Assembly: GCF_022581195.2 (NCBI RefSeq)
Contig: NC_061475.1
Coordinates: 8,866,001-8,930,000, forward strand
From: Helicoverpa zea
Taxonomy: Eukaryota > Arthropoda > Insecta > Lepidoptera > Noctuidae
DNA length: 64,000 nucleotides
Direction: 5' to 3'
Shown here: in pieces, positions 51,335-62,000 of the stretch
Layout of the letters: the number at the start of each line of letters is the position of its first letter
How positions within the stretch are numbered: the first letter of the stretch is position 1
Notes under the pieces: model-generated
The model's input: only the letters and a program-made list of their open reading frames with translations
The model's database searches: none
Told to the model about the DNA's origin: nothing
Made by a program: the position numbers and the translations under genes

Positions 51335-54300
51335 TAGAACTTTTTGAAGGATTTCTTGGAGCCCTTGCCCTTCGTGACTTTGAGTACGTTGAAACGGATT
51401 GTCTTGGAGAGCGGCCGGCACTCGCCGATGGTCACGATGTCTCCCAGTTCCACGTCCCTGGAACATTTAAATATGGAATGTTCTAGAGAAAAGTTCTTCA
51501 TGTGTAGATAGAAGTTTCTATAGGTATTCAATCAGAGTTTGGGTAAGCAAACACGTCTTTCGTCAAATGGTTGTTCGGAAGACCGTCGTGTGAGTATCAT
51601 CATTTTAATTTTATGACTTATTTCTGAAGTAAGGCTTAATTTGAATAACAGTAGTTATATAAACTCCGCCACGCGCAGACAACTAGAATTAGTTTAGTTC
51701 TACGTAGCGACTCAATTTTTTCAGTGACGACAAAAAAAAATTGCGATACAGTTCTTGGAATCGAACAGCCGACTGCAACGTACGTACTTGTACCCATGTA
51801 TTTACATGAAATCGTTTTGTAACAGGAGCAGCAGCACGTACAGTCGCCCTCAGATATCTAACGATTTCATGCAGTCGCTGCACATGCGGTAGACAACTCG
51901 CTTCCAAAACGTACCTAATATGACCTAGTTATGAACTGTCCTAAGTAAATTCCGAATTTGCTCACCTGAAGCACGGAGATAAGTGGACAGACATATTCCT
52001 GTGACGCTTCTCAAATCTGTTGTACTTAGGCAGGTAGTGCAGGTAGTCACGACGGATGACGATGGTCCTCTGCATCTTCATCTTCTGAACTACTCCGGTG
52101 AGGATACGACCACGGATCGACACGTTACCGGTGAAGGGACACTTCTTGTCAATGTATGTGCCTTCAATCGCCTGGAGAGAGAAGTTGTTTTGAGTATTTG
52201 GCAGTGGGTGATGATGGGTTAGTGGTGAAGCAAGTTAGTGGTCCATAGCCCAATGGATGATTTATAGTTTGTTTGGTATTGAATCGAAATGTAGCAATAA
52301 AATGCTAAACTTAACTGCATTATAAGCGACAAATTCTTTTTCTGAAATTCAATCAAATTAACAGAATTTGCTATTATTGCTACACCCGAAGTTATCAAAG
52401 GATTTACATATAACTACCCTTTGCCAGTTACATGAATTGGACATCTTTTAAATCGTAAATATTTATTGCTTGTTTGACTATAATCAGAATATGGGTTAGA
52501 ACACGTTCTTCGTCATATGGTACGTCAGAAGACCGTCGTGTGGGTATCATCATGTTAAAGTCAGAACAAGACTGAATTTTCTACTCCTGTAGTTTTAAAC
52601 CTCCACCTTTGAGTTAGCTTAGGTGAATAATATTTCTTTGACATTAGGTATCCATCGAAAATAGATGTAACTTAATTTTTGACTGTTATTGCCACCCCCA
52701 CAAATTGAATTAACTTGCACCAAATAAAGTGAGATGAAAATATTCCTGTCATTTTTTTTACATAAAATATTATTAAATTCACATATTGTAGAAAATAAAT
52801 TTGACAAAATTCATACTTGTAAATCACATTTTTTTCGAACATATTTCCTGTATAAATTACATCTAATTAAATATATAAGACATTAGTAATGGTTCTTAAA
52901 TCTATGGTTAACTTGATGACATGGAGAGCAGCATGCATACCGTACCTTCCTGCACCGTTGGACTGAAAGCACCTAGCCAGATAGTTAACACAATGGCTTA
53001 TCACTTGATGGAATTGGAACAGATCATCTTTGCTATGTGTGAGTGAGTTTGTCCATATTATTGAAAGGTTTAGTATGTGTATGTGACCTAATGAAATTTA
53101 ATAACTTCCGTGTCCCATGAGTCATATGCGATACAAACTATTGTGTCTGCATCATGGACAGTGAAGTGGTTAAGATGTAATTGATTCCATTTTATAACTC
53201 GAGCCTTTGTTTTTATTTGGCTCCTGAATTGGTAAACATCATGTTTTATTAAAGACATTTTCATAAGACTTTTTTTACCATTTATTACAAGAAATAAAGT
53301 TAGATACTACTGTTTTGGGACTTAGGTATAAAGTATCAAAATGATCTGTTCCAATGTATTTTCACTGGACAATTCCAGCCATGCACATGTTAAAGCAAGG
53401 TCTGCCTGACCAACATGAACCGCTTTCATGAACAATGGACTCTTTAGAATTTAGTAACAACTTCTTGACTTATGAAACACAATACTTTACTTATATTATT
53501 ATACTTTGAGATAAAAAGGTTGAATATAGCTGTTCTTATCTAAAAAGGATTTGCCCCACTACTGTATTTACACATTAATGTGCATAAATGCAGTAGCAAG
53601 GCATATTCTTGAGCTTAGATAAGCTCTACATATTAATGTTAAACTGATGTGCATAATTTTAATGTAATAGAAGTTTTAGATCAAAAGTAATATTGTCAAG
53701 TCCATTGAGCATAAAACAGACAACGTAGCCACCACCGCTGCAAGCCTGGATCCCATCGACCATAACTAAAAGTACCACACCTCACGCGGAGTCTTAAATC
53801 CAAGACCGACATTCTTAGAATGTCTCATGTCTTTCCTCTTCAGTCCTCCCTTCTTGTTGAGGAAGACCGTAGCCTGCTTCTGAAACGCTTTCTCTGTCTA
53901 CGGAAAAATAAACACGTTAGTTTTCACACATCATGCGTTACCTCGCGAGGTGTTTTGAAACCGAGTCCCACATCTTTGTGGTACCTCAGTGGTTTCCTGC
54001 TACGCTTCACACCGATACCCTTTTTACGGTTCAAGAAAACCGTTGGTTGCTTTTGGAATGAACGTTCCGTCTGTAATTTTATTAATGCATTAGTTTTAAA
54101 CTAATAAAAAGCTAACTACGGAAAGTGTGAAGGCAAAAGAAGAATAGGAAAGGAATAAAATTGTTTACTAATTAATTAACTAAAAGCAATACTACTAACT
54201 ACTGCTGTAAAATAAACACACATTATCATAATTTAAGACAATGTTTTGCACTTTAAGGCTTGATTAACTAGAACTCTCGCATTTAATACTTTTTATGTGT

Positions 54301-55192
54301 TGTATGGATGTTTAGTATTAGGCTTCAGACTACCTAGTTGTTATTAAGAATAGCCTGTCCAAGGCCAAATCAATATGGCATCTTCTAATTATTTATTGCT
54401 TGTCTGACAATAATCAGAATATGGGTTAGAACACGTTCTTCGTCACATGGTTGTCAGAAGACCGTCGTGTGGGTATCATCATATTAATGTCAGAACAAGG
54501 GAAACAATAAGTACATTGTATTTTGAAGTCGTAAAGTTTATATACGATAAATACCGAATTTTTTTAATTGACAACTATTTTTGGAATTCGAGTTATATTC
54601 TACGAATATTGTATTATAGGTGATGAAACCGGCATGTATTTTTATCGACAGTTCAAAAGTAAAATTACCTAGCAATATTTTATCTGAAGTTCAGACGTAA
54701 ACATAACCTAAAAAATTATGGTTATTTTCATTATTTTAACATTTACTTGCACATTTGATGAGAAATGTTTTTATTGGAGCATAAATACGTACTCCTGATT
54801 TAAATTCTAAAAAATCATTTTTTAATACCACTCGATGAATGATCTAACCTATCGATTGAACACACTTTCATTTTTTGGAAGTTAACGGGTTTAAATCGGT
54901 GGATGGTAAATCTACTGAAGTTAAACATTATTTCGGCATCGAGAACACGTTGAAACTTTGATTTAAATACATTTTAGCGTACATTATGTCGGAGTTTTCA
55001 TTGGGAAAGCCGATTCCCACGTGCACTATCTTCAGATCCACATTTTCACATAAAACACTCATTTTACACTTGCAAAACATTATTTGAACGGAACTTTGTC
55101 AATATTATAACACTTTTAGAACAAATTCTTGTTGTTATAGCATTATTTTCAATTATTTTAGCCAGAAAACCAACACGTACCTGATCCGCCAT
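51334..55192 (-). CDS. RpS11: 40S ribosomal protein S11 with alternative second exons
   Basis: Component of the small ribosomal subunit (uS17 family). The exons are 55181-55192 (MADQ), either 53942-54070 or 53781-53897 (alternative exon 2), 51966-52171, and 51334-51457. The core reads AIEGTYIDKKCPFTGNVSIR, KMQRTIVIRRDYLHYLPKY, HLSPCFR and DVELGDIVTIGECRPLSKTI, nearly identical to human RPS11. The isoforms would be 156 or 152 residues. The first coding exon holds only four codons, and a pyrimidine tract typical of ribosomal-protein transcripts lies just upstream. A polyadenylation signal AATAAA (51334-51329) overlaps the stop codon, giving a very short 3' UTR. Three introns each contain a copy of a box C/D snoRNA. 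Confidence 0.96.
51528..51608 (-). ncRNA. SNORD35-like: Box C/D snoRNA, U35-like, copy 1 (diverged)
   Basis: On the minus strand it has C box ATGATGA (51603-51597), then ACTCACACGACGGTCTTC, C'-like TTTGACGAA, and D box CTGA near 51535-51532. The guide CACGACGGTCTT is complementary to the conserved 28S rRNA segment AAGACCGTCGTG. The D' box is CCGA instead of CTGA and the terminal stem is weak, so this copy may be decaying. It lies in the intron before the last RpS11 exon. Confidence 0.7.
52172..53780. other. RpS11 intron between exon 2a and exon 3
   Basis: Besides snoRNA copy 2, nothing is recognised in this 1.6-kb AT-rich intron. Confidence 0.6.
52469..52570 (-). ncRNA. SNORD35-like: Box C/D snoRNA, U35-like, copy 2
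   Basis: C box ATGATGA, guide CACACGACGGTCTT directly followed by D' CTGA, C'-like ATGACGA, and D box CTGA. The terminal stem is formed by CTTGTTCTGACTTTAA and TTATAGTCAAACAAG. It is on the same strand as RpS11, in the intron between exon 2a and exon 3. The guide matches that of vertebrate U35, whose SNORD35B copy also resides in RPS11. Confidence 0.88.
53781..53897 (-). other. RpS11: RpS11 alternative exon 2a
   Basis: The exon has 39 codons in phase 0 at both ends, with acceptor AG at 53899-53898 and donor GT at 53780-53779. It encodes TEKAFQKQATVFLNKKGGLK and then RKDMRHSKNVGLGFKTPRE. It is homologous to 2b over its whole length except the central loop (4 residues shorter). Its sequence has the invariant FQKQ and NVGLGFKTP positions of RpS11, so it should be functional. 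Confidence 0.88.
53942..54070 (-). other. RpS11: RpS11 alternative exon 2b
   Basis: The exon has 43 codons in phase 0 at both ends, with acceptor AG at 54072-54071 and donor GT at 53941-53940. It encodes TERSFQKQPTVFLNRKKGIG and then VKRSRKPLRYHKDVGLGFKTPRE. Its length equals the common animal RpS11. Only 44 nt (53898-53941) separate it from exon 2a, probably too short to be spliced out, so inclusion of both is unlikely. Confidence 0.88.
54071..55180. other. RpS11 intron 1
   Basis: Besides snoRNA copy 3, nothing is recognised in this 1.1-kb intron. Confidence 0.6.
54399..54499 (-). ncRNA. SNORD35-like: Box C/D snoRNA, U35-like, copy 3
   Basis: This is the best-formed copy, in RpS11 intron 1. 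It has C box ATGATGA, guide CACACGACGGTCTT, D' CTGA, C'-like GTGACGA and D box CTGA. The strong terminal stem pairs CTTGTTCTGACATTAAT with ATTATTGTCAGACAAG. It would direct 2'-O-methylation of 28S rRNA at the site guided by U35 (human C4506, from memory). It is processed from the debranched intron. Confidence 0.9.
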
Positions 55193-56037
55193 CTTGCTTG
55201 ACAACGAAAAGAAGGTGATGTTGCCAATTTACAAGGACTGAAAGCTTCTAAGTTTGTTAAGAGAAATGTTGCCAAGTCTATTACCGTTTCATAAAGATTC
55301 TGTACGTTATTTCACTCTTGTAAAGTCTTGTCTGATGTAAAAGTCGTTTGTCAGGCTATGTTTTATGTTTCGTAGTGTTTTATGTGCTTGATGAACTTTC
55401 TTTTGGTAGGGTTGGTTTCCTCACGAACAGAGGTGCACCTATCTAAATAGAAGTATCTTAGGATAACAAATAAATATACGTGATGTTTATTTTGATCTCG
55501 TGTCTTAAATTATTTTCTAAAAAAGGATTTAATTTTTGATTTGAGTACTTGGAAAATACTTTTTTGACAATATACTAAATGTAGTAGGTTAGTAGACTTA
55601 GCAGCATTTATTCTACTATTCATTCGATGTGAAACTTATTATTATGTTGTTTTAGATTAAATACATTTTATTTGTACTTGCTTTTTTTTATAACAAAAAA
55701 AAAGGAAATAAAAAATATATATTTCATTACGAGTTTCAAAAAGGAAATATCCAACACTGAATGAAACCAACTGATTTTCCAAACTTGGCACACAAGTAAA
55801 CGAAACTGTCAAAAGGCGAATTGTTATGAAAATATTCGCTAATTTACTTTTCGCATTTTCGCCAGTTGTTAACGTTTAACTGTTTAATTTTGTTATATTG
55901 CATTTTTTTATTTTACATTTACCGCACATCGGTTTCAAAGTGCATTCAGATGTTCACAAAGTGACTACTATCCGCGAGTGATGTTTTCAGTTCCTTTTTG
56001 TTTTGTCCAGAAATATAAAATTTCTGGTTGATTTGCG
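55193..56037. promoter_or_regulatory. Divergent RpS11 / SCAPER intergenic region
   Basis: 845 bp separate the start codons of the two divergently oriented genes, so their promoters and 5' UTRs must share this interval. An A/T-rich stretch lies near 55680-55715. I did not identify individual factor sites. Confidence 0.5.
55200..55215 (-). promoter_or_regulatory. Pyrimidine-rich (TOP-like) start region of RpS11
   Basis: The minus-strand sequence CACCTTCTTTTCGTTGTC lies 8-25 nt upstream of the start codon. It fits the 5' terminal oligopyrimidine signal of ribosomal protein mRNAs, which places the transcription start about 20 nt before the ATG. Confidence 0.6.
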
Positions 56038-59000
56038 ATGGAGGAAGTCAGGCAGCTCGTGCAAGAGGAGGGCCGAGAGGCTCGGAACCTCGTTGCATTC
56101 CATGTGGCCGTGGACACACCAAGTAAATGCATTTTATTAATTACGCTACATAAGTTGGTATGCTAAACAGACGATATGTTCATGCCCGTGGGCGGTATTA
56201 TTTGTTTCGAAAAGCTGCGTTGAAGGAGTGCCCGCTAGCTTATAAAGCGCGGTTTAAAACGTAAACATGGGTCTAAATGTCGTCTTTGTGTTTAGAATAA
56301 TAGGCAGAATGAAAGAATACCTTTGTGTTTTGTTTAGTTTTTGGGAGCTTTTTTTCTTGTTTTGATATCCGATTCTTATTGAAAACAAATTAAACTGAAT
56401 TAGAGTTAAACAATGTGTTCAGTATTTGGACTAAGCAATACTTTAACATGTTTAAGAATGGACTTATCCCATTTCCTTGTTGAATCTATTCAATATTGCA
56501 CTTAAGTGTGTGCTTACTGCAGCCTTGAAGTTAGATTCATGACATACTCAAGGCCTTCCTCAGTATAATGGACCTGTTATTTTTGCACTTAAGTGTAAGA
56601 AGTGTTTTACTTCAAATAATGTACCTAATAGTCCAGCTGGTAAGAAAAAATCATCAAATTCATTAATGTTTTTGGGTATATGAAGATCTTATACAACTAT
56701 GTAATTGTTTTTTTTTTTTTTTAATTTATTTATCATATTTACAATAAATACAGGATTATCTATTTAAAATAGCAACCAAAAACCACTAAGGTAAACAAAA
56801 TTTGCTTGACCATAACTTGCCACAGGGCTAGCGAAAGTAAGTAAGAGATATCAATCGATTACATACCTGTTTCTTTCATCTTGCTATAAAAAAATGAAAT
56901 AAAAATGCTCAAACCAACTCGCACCCTAAAAAAAATATCAATCACCAGACATAACAATAATTGTGTTTTACCACACAACAATTATAATTTGCACCAGTTA
57001 TTTTAACTAACCCAACCTTACAAATATGGTATTACAACTTAGATTTACATACTAATTCTAAGAATAATTGGTGACTAATACAACTTGTTTAGACAGTTGT
57101 GACTTACTCTATCAAACCGTGATTAGTCATTTGTTTGAAATTAGAATAACTTAACAGTTTTTCATAAGAATAAATAGCTTTCGTGATTAATTACTTACAG
57201 CCAGTTTCTTCATCAAATGTTAAAGCCAAAGTAAAAGTCAAAGTAATGTCTAAAGTAAAAGTAACGGTCAAATTCAATTTTTCTATTAGTTTTGCTGTCA
57301 CTTTAGCCTTGAAAAAACGAATTTGACCGTTACTTTTACTTTAGACATTACTTTAACTTTAACTTTTGATGAAGAAACTGGCCGTTAATGCTGTACTTTT
57401 AGTTTAGTTTTTAATATGTTGGTGACTGAAAATAGTTGTAGAACAGGGACTGTGGAAGTTGAATGAATTGTACGATTATAAAGCTGGAGCATAACTTTGA
57501 AAGTAATTATTTACTTGTTAAGGTTTTGTACCCAAAGGGAAAACGAGACCCTTTGTGTGTGAGTCTGGCTTGCCGTGGGACGATTTCTTTGTAATGTTAT
57601 TAATGTATTTGAACCAAATGAGAGACAACTGATGTAGTAGGTTAAACTTATGAGACAAATACACTGAAGTATATACATAGCTCATAAGATTCACATCTGA
57701 CAGGAGAAATTATATTATAGAAATGAAGTATTAGTAGTAGTTACAGCCATAGAAAATATAGCAATACGTACATTGTTTAATGACGGTAGATAGACTGGTG
57801 GAGAAATAGTTTAATGTTTCTTAAGTTGTAGAATCGGGAAAATATGTTAGGAAACCATAAGCCAATATAAACTGATAGATATTTAAATAGGAAAGGAAGT
57901 GTAGCATGCTAAACTAAATATGTCCCTCAAACTATTTAATCCTCATGCTTGTTAATTTCTACTATGTAAAGCTATCAGAGAAAATTGCTTAATGACAAGT
58001 AATAATTATAAACTCGGAAATCTCACAGATTATTTTTAAAATCTTACTCATAATAGGAAATAGAATTTAAAGACAGTAATTTAACAAACAATTTCATGTA
58101 TTTACGGGTATTGTAACGCATCAGCGCGCCGCGGGACGCCTCGTCAACCAGCTATTGAGATGGTATTTTATGGACGCCTGCTGCTATCTAAGATCCGGAA
58201 TCAAGCTGTAATCATTCGTTTGGATCTATAACTAAAGAAATATCTATTTCTATACATTTTATGAGCTATACGAGTCTGCATCTCTTGTGTTCGGAAAGCA
58301 AGTTTCTGTTTGGCAAGCATCACATGAATTAGTTAGTAAAGATGTTCATCGAGTTCATTTTAAATTTAAAGTTTAACTATAAAAAGGTGATTACTATAAA
58401 AAGTCATTAAAAATATAATAAGATTTAATTTAAAAGCTAAAAAATGTTGAATGGTCCTAAAGTCGACGCTTGAGGCATTCTCTACAACTAAGTTTAAAAC
58501 AGTTAATTATTTTTACTTCAGTTAAGTTTAAAGAACACAATATTGCAAAGTATCGATCTACCCAGACTTAAGGAAAGTTACTCGTGAGACAATCGATCGT
58601 CAAGTTGACACGAGGTTCTAAATCGGGCACCAGAGTCGCCATGAATACTTTAGCGCTTGCTTCAGTGACTGCCTAACTTTATTCTTGTCTACTCAAGTCT
58701 GGCAGGTTACTTTACAAGTCTGCTTCCACGAAAAGATTCGCTTGATTTAGAATATTTCTGGGAATGCTTAAATTGAACTTTGGTATTCGTGCAAAGTAAA
58801 CAAAATTACATTGATGTTATGGTGTAGATCTGTAAACCTTTCTAAACAAGTTAAGGGTTTAATGAAATACATATATTCAGTTAATTTCCTTTTACGCTTC
58901 CGTCTCAGACAGAGGCACTTTTCAATTAATTACATTGTAAGGGATGTACGAACAACCAATTGAACTGAACTGATAAATCGGCAAAAAAATGCACAGCCTC

Positions 59001-62000
59001 CACAACATCCACTCTTAACCATTTCCTATTTGTCGTTTACTTCTTCAATCCAAACATGGTATCTTCCTTCTTTTCCCCCAGGTCGCATCTCCCGCAAGCC
59101 GCCCCGCGCGGGCGCACCGCCTCCCCGCCGTGCAACGCCACGCGCCGCCACACGCCTCCGATCCGCCTCAGCCGGGAGGGACAAGCGCTCAGAACTCCGC
59201 GCTAGGTACTGGGCACTGCTGTTTGGAGATCTACAGCGAGCCGTGAGTATGTCTCCGCCGAGCTTGCCGTCACGTCGACATGATTGCAGTATCTCCTGCC
59301 CCCTCGGATGGTGTCAAAAGTGGGCAGGGTGCCGCTGTTGAGCACCTGCAGCTCCAGTTCGTCCAGATGGTCGAGTGGAGATTATTATGTAAAGCGATGT
59401 GGTATAAAGAAGATGAGATTTTGAGGGGGTATTTGGGACTTTGCAAGCTATTAAGTCCTATTTTTTTTTTATGGTGTTGGTAGGACCTCTGCCTTTTTCT
59501 GAACTTATGAACTTATTAGGGGTTCATTTTTAAACTTTTCGTCACTGTTGCAAAATGAGGGGTGTTATAAGTTCGACCGCTATGTGTGTGTGCTAAAACG
59601 GTTGCACCGATTTGAATTCCGATTTTGGATGAATGGTGATTTTCCTGCATTGGTTCTTAGATATTTCATCAATATCGGCTTTTATATGTATGAGCGTGCT
59701 GAAAAATTGATAATAAGCTATATTTTTAAAGGCTTTTTAAAAAATCAATGCTGAATTCAAAACTTGCAGCAGCAAACAAATCAAATACCCTATAATTTGA
59801 TACCGTGTTGTACAAATGACATTTTCATCGATCGTGGTCTAGAAATATCAGGGTGGAAAGCTACGAATAGGTTTGACCTGAATGTCCTTTATAATGCCAC
59901 GGCCATTTAAAATAGTAAAATTATATCGATTTCATATTGAACTTGGTCTTGTAAATATTTAAGCATCTTCGTGGCTTTTGTTTTTACAATAGTACACCTG
60001 TACATTTTACCCATATATAAAAACCACCCAAATGACTGCCTCTGTTACAAAAATATAGGAATTTTATGTACTGGTTCATTTGAAAGGAGTAGCACAAAAC
60101 TTAATAGAAAGCTACTAATATGCGGTGCTACTAAATCTTGTCTAGGCTAAATCGCGGTAGACCAAGATGGTCAATACCTGGGATTTGCTGCAGTTCCATG
60201 AACTCTTGGTGAAATAATGAACTCTTGGTCATCAAATCATAAACAGTATCACTTATATGATGCGCCTTAAGCGAACTTTTTTCTCTCTTATGTGCTACCG
60301 AAAATACTTAATCGTAATAGTTATTTAATTGAAGCCTAAATTGCTATCTAACTTCCAATTGTGCCATATCGGAAATTATTCCACATCCAGAGCCCTTTAA
60401 AAATTCCTTCGTTTCTCTAGGAGTGAATTCAATATTGCATCGACGTCCCTAGAAAGTTCGAGAGTGCATACATAGAGATAGATAGATGGATAGATAGATA
60501 TAATACAGACAGTCTGACCTCAGCTCCATTCTAGGAATAAACATCCCTTTACGAGACTACAAAATCGATATTGCCGGGTGCTCGAGCAGGGAAGGTTTGC
60601 TTTGTGAATGCAATATTATGGTGCGTCGGGGGAGTTTGTTAATAATGTTTGGCTCTCTTTTGATGCGTTGGTCGTGTTTTGTTTTTTGGGATGCAATTTT
60701 TGTTGCAGGTTTGGATAGATTATCTGGCAGATTAATAAGAAATCATGTTTTTTTCTTCAATATCATGGTATTAACCTATATAAATAAGTAATATGAGTAA
60801 AATAACTTACAATTGACATGTAAATAAAACTTTTAAAGCTGTGGATTAACTTGTTACGATCTCAACTGTCTATTCCTGTTCTTCGAGAATTTACATACGT
60901 ATTCAACAATCTATATACTTTTTCACAGATTGGCGAAATTTACAACACAGTTGAGGCTCACGAAAACTTAAACGAGTGCCAAGAAGTGATCCTCGTTTTA
61001 GAGAACTACACTCGCGATTTCAAAGCTCTTGGCGAATGGTTTCGACTGAAATGGGAGTACGATAACACCCCTCCTCCTCAAAGACCGCAGAGTCTAGCGT
61101 GGGAGATTAGAAAGACTGACTTCGTACGCCCAGAGTCCCGAAAAGGCTATTCAGTCAAAAGCTCCCCATCAGTGTCAGGCAAAAACAGTCCTTGCCTCTC
61201 AGGACATAACACACCAAGTGGCAAAAACAGCCCAAACTTAACTGGCAAAGCTAGCCCCGGTAGCGGCAAAGTCAGCCCAAGGGTTACAGGACATTCCAAC
61301 AACAGTCCTAAAGCTAATATTGAGTTTTTCAGTAACAAAATCGCTTCAAAAATCACAACTAAACCTGAGCCTAAATCTGCTAAAGAGTTGTCAAGACTTT
61401 CTGATATAAAGGAAAAAGATGTTAAGGACACCGTTGAAGAGAATGAATCAGTAAATGAAAAACCTCCGGCAGACGACAAGGAGGAAAAATCAACTAAAGA
61501 TCTGGCATCTCAAACAATCGATAAAGACAGTAAGCTGATCAAAGCTTCAATAGTTGAAATAGGCAAAGCAAAAGAAAGCCCAAATGCTGCACCAAAAATG
61601 GTTGTCATCAAATCACCGAAACGCACATTAACACAAGATGATGGTAAAACAGTCAATGGAGACATTTCCAGCCAGGCCAAGGCTACCATAGCGAAACTCG
61701 ATGCTATGGAAAATGAATTCTTAGCTAAACAACTGACTGACAATGCAGCCAAGAATGAGAACATGCTTAATCTTGATAAAGAGATTGAAAAAGCTGTTAC
61801 AGTTGATGCAAATGATAAACCAGTGAAAATCAAAGATCAAGTAAAAGATATCAATGGAAAAGTTGATGTTGTTAATAAGAAAGATAATATTGTCAATGAT
61901 GATGCTATTGTTGATGAAAAAGACAGCGTTTCAACAGAGTCACCTGCGAAATCAGAAGACAACTTTGGTGACGTTTCTAATGAAAGCTCTTCTAAGTCCA

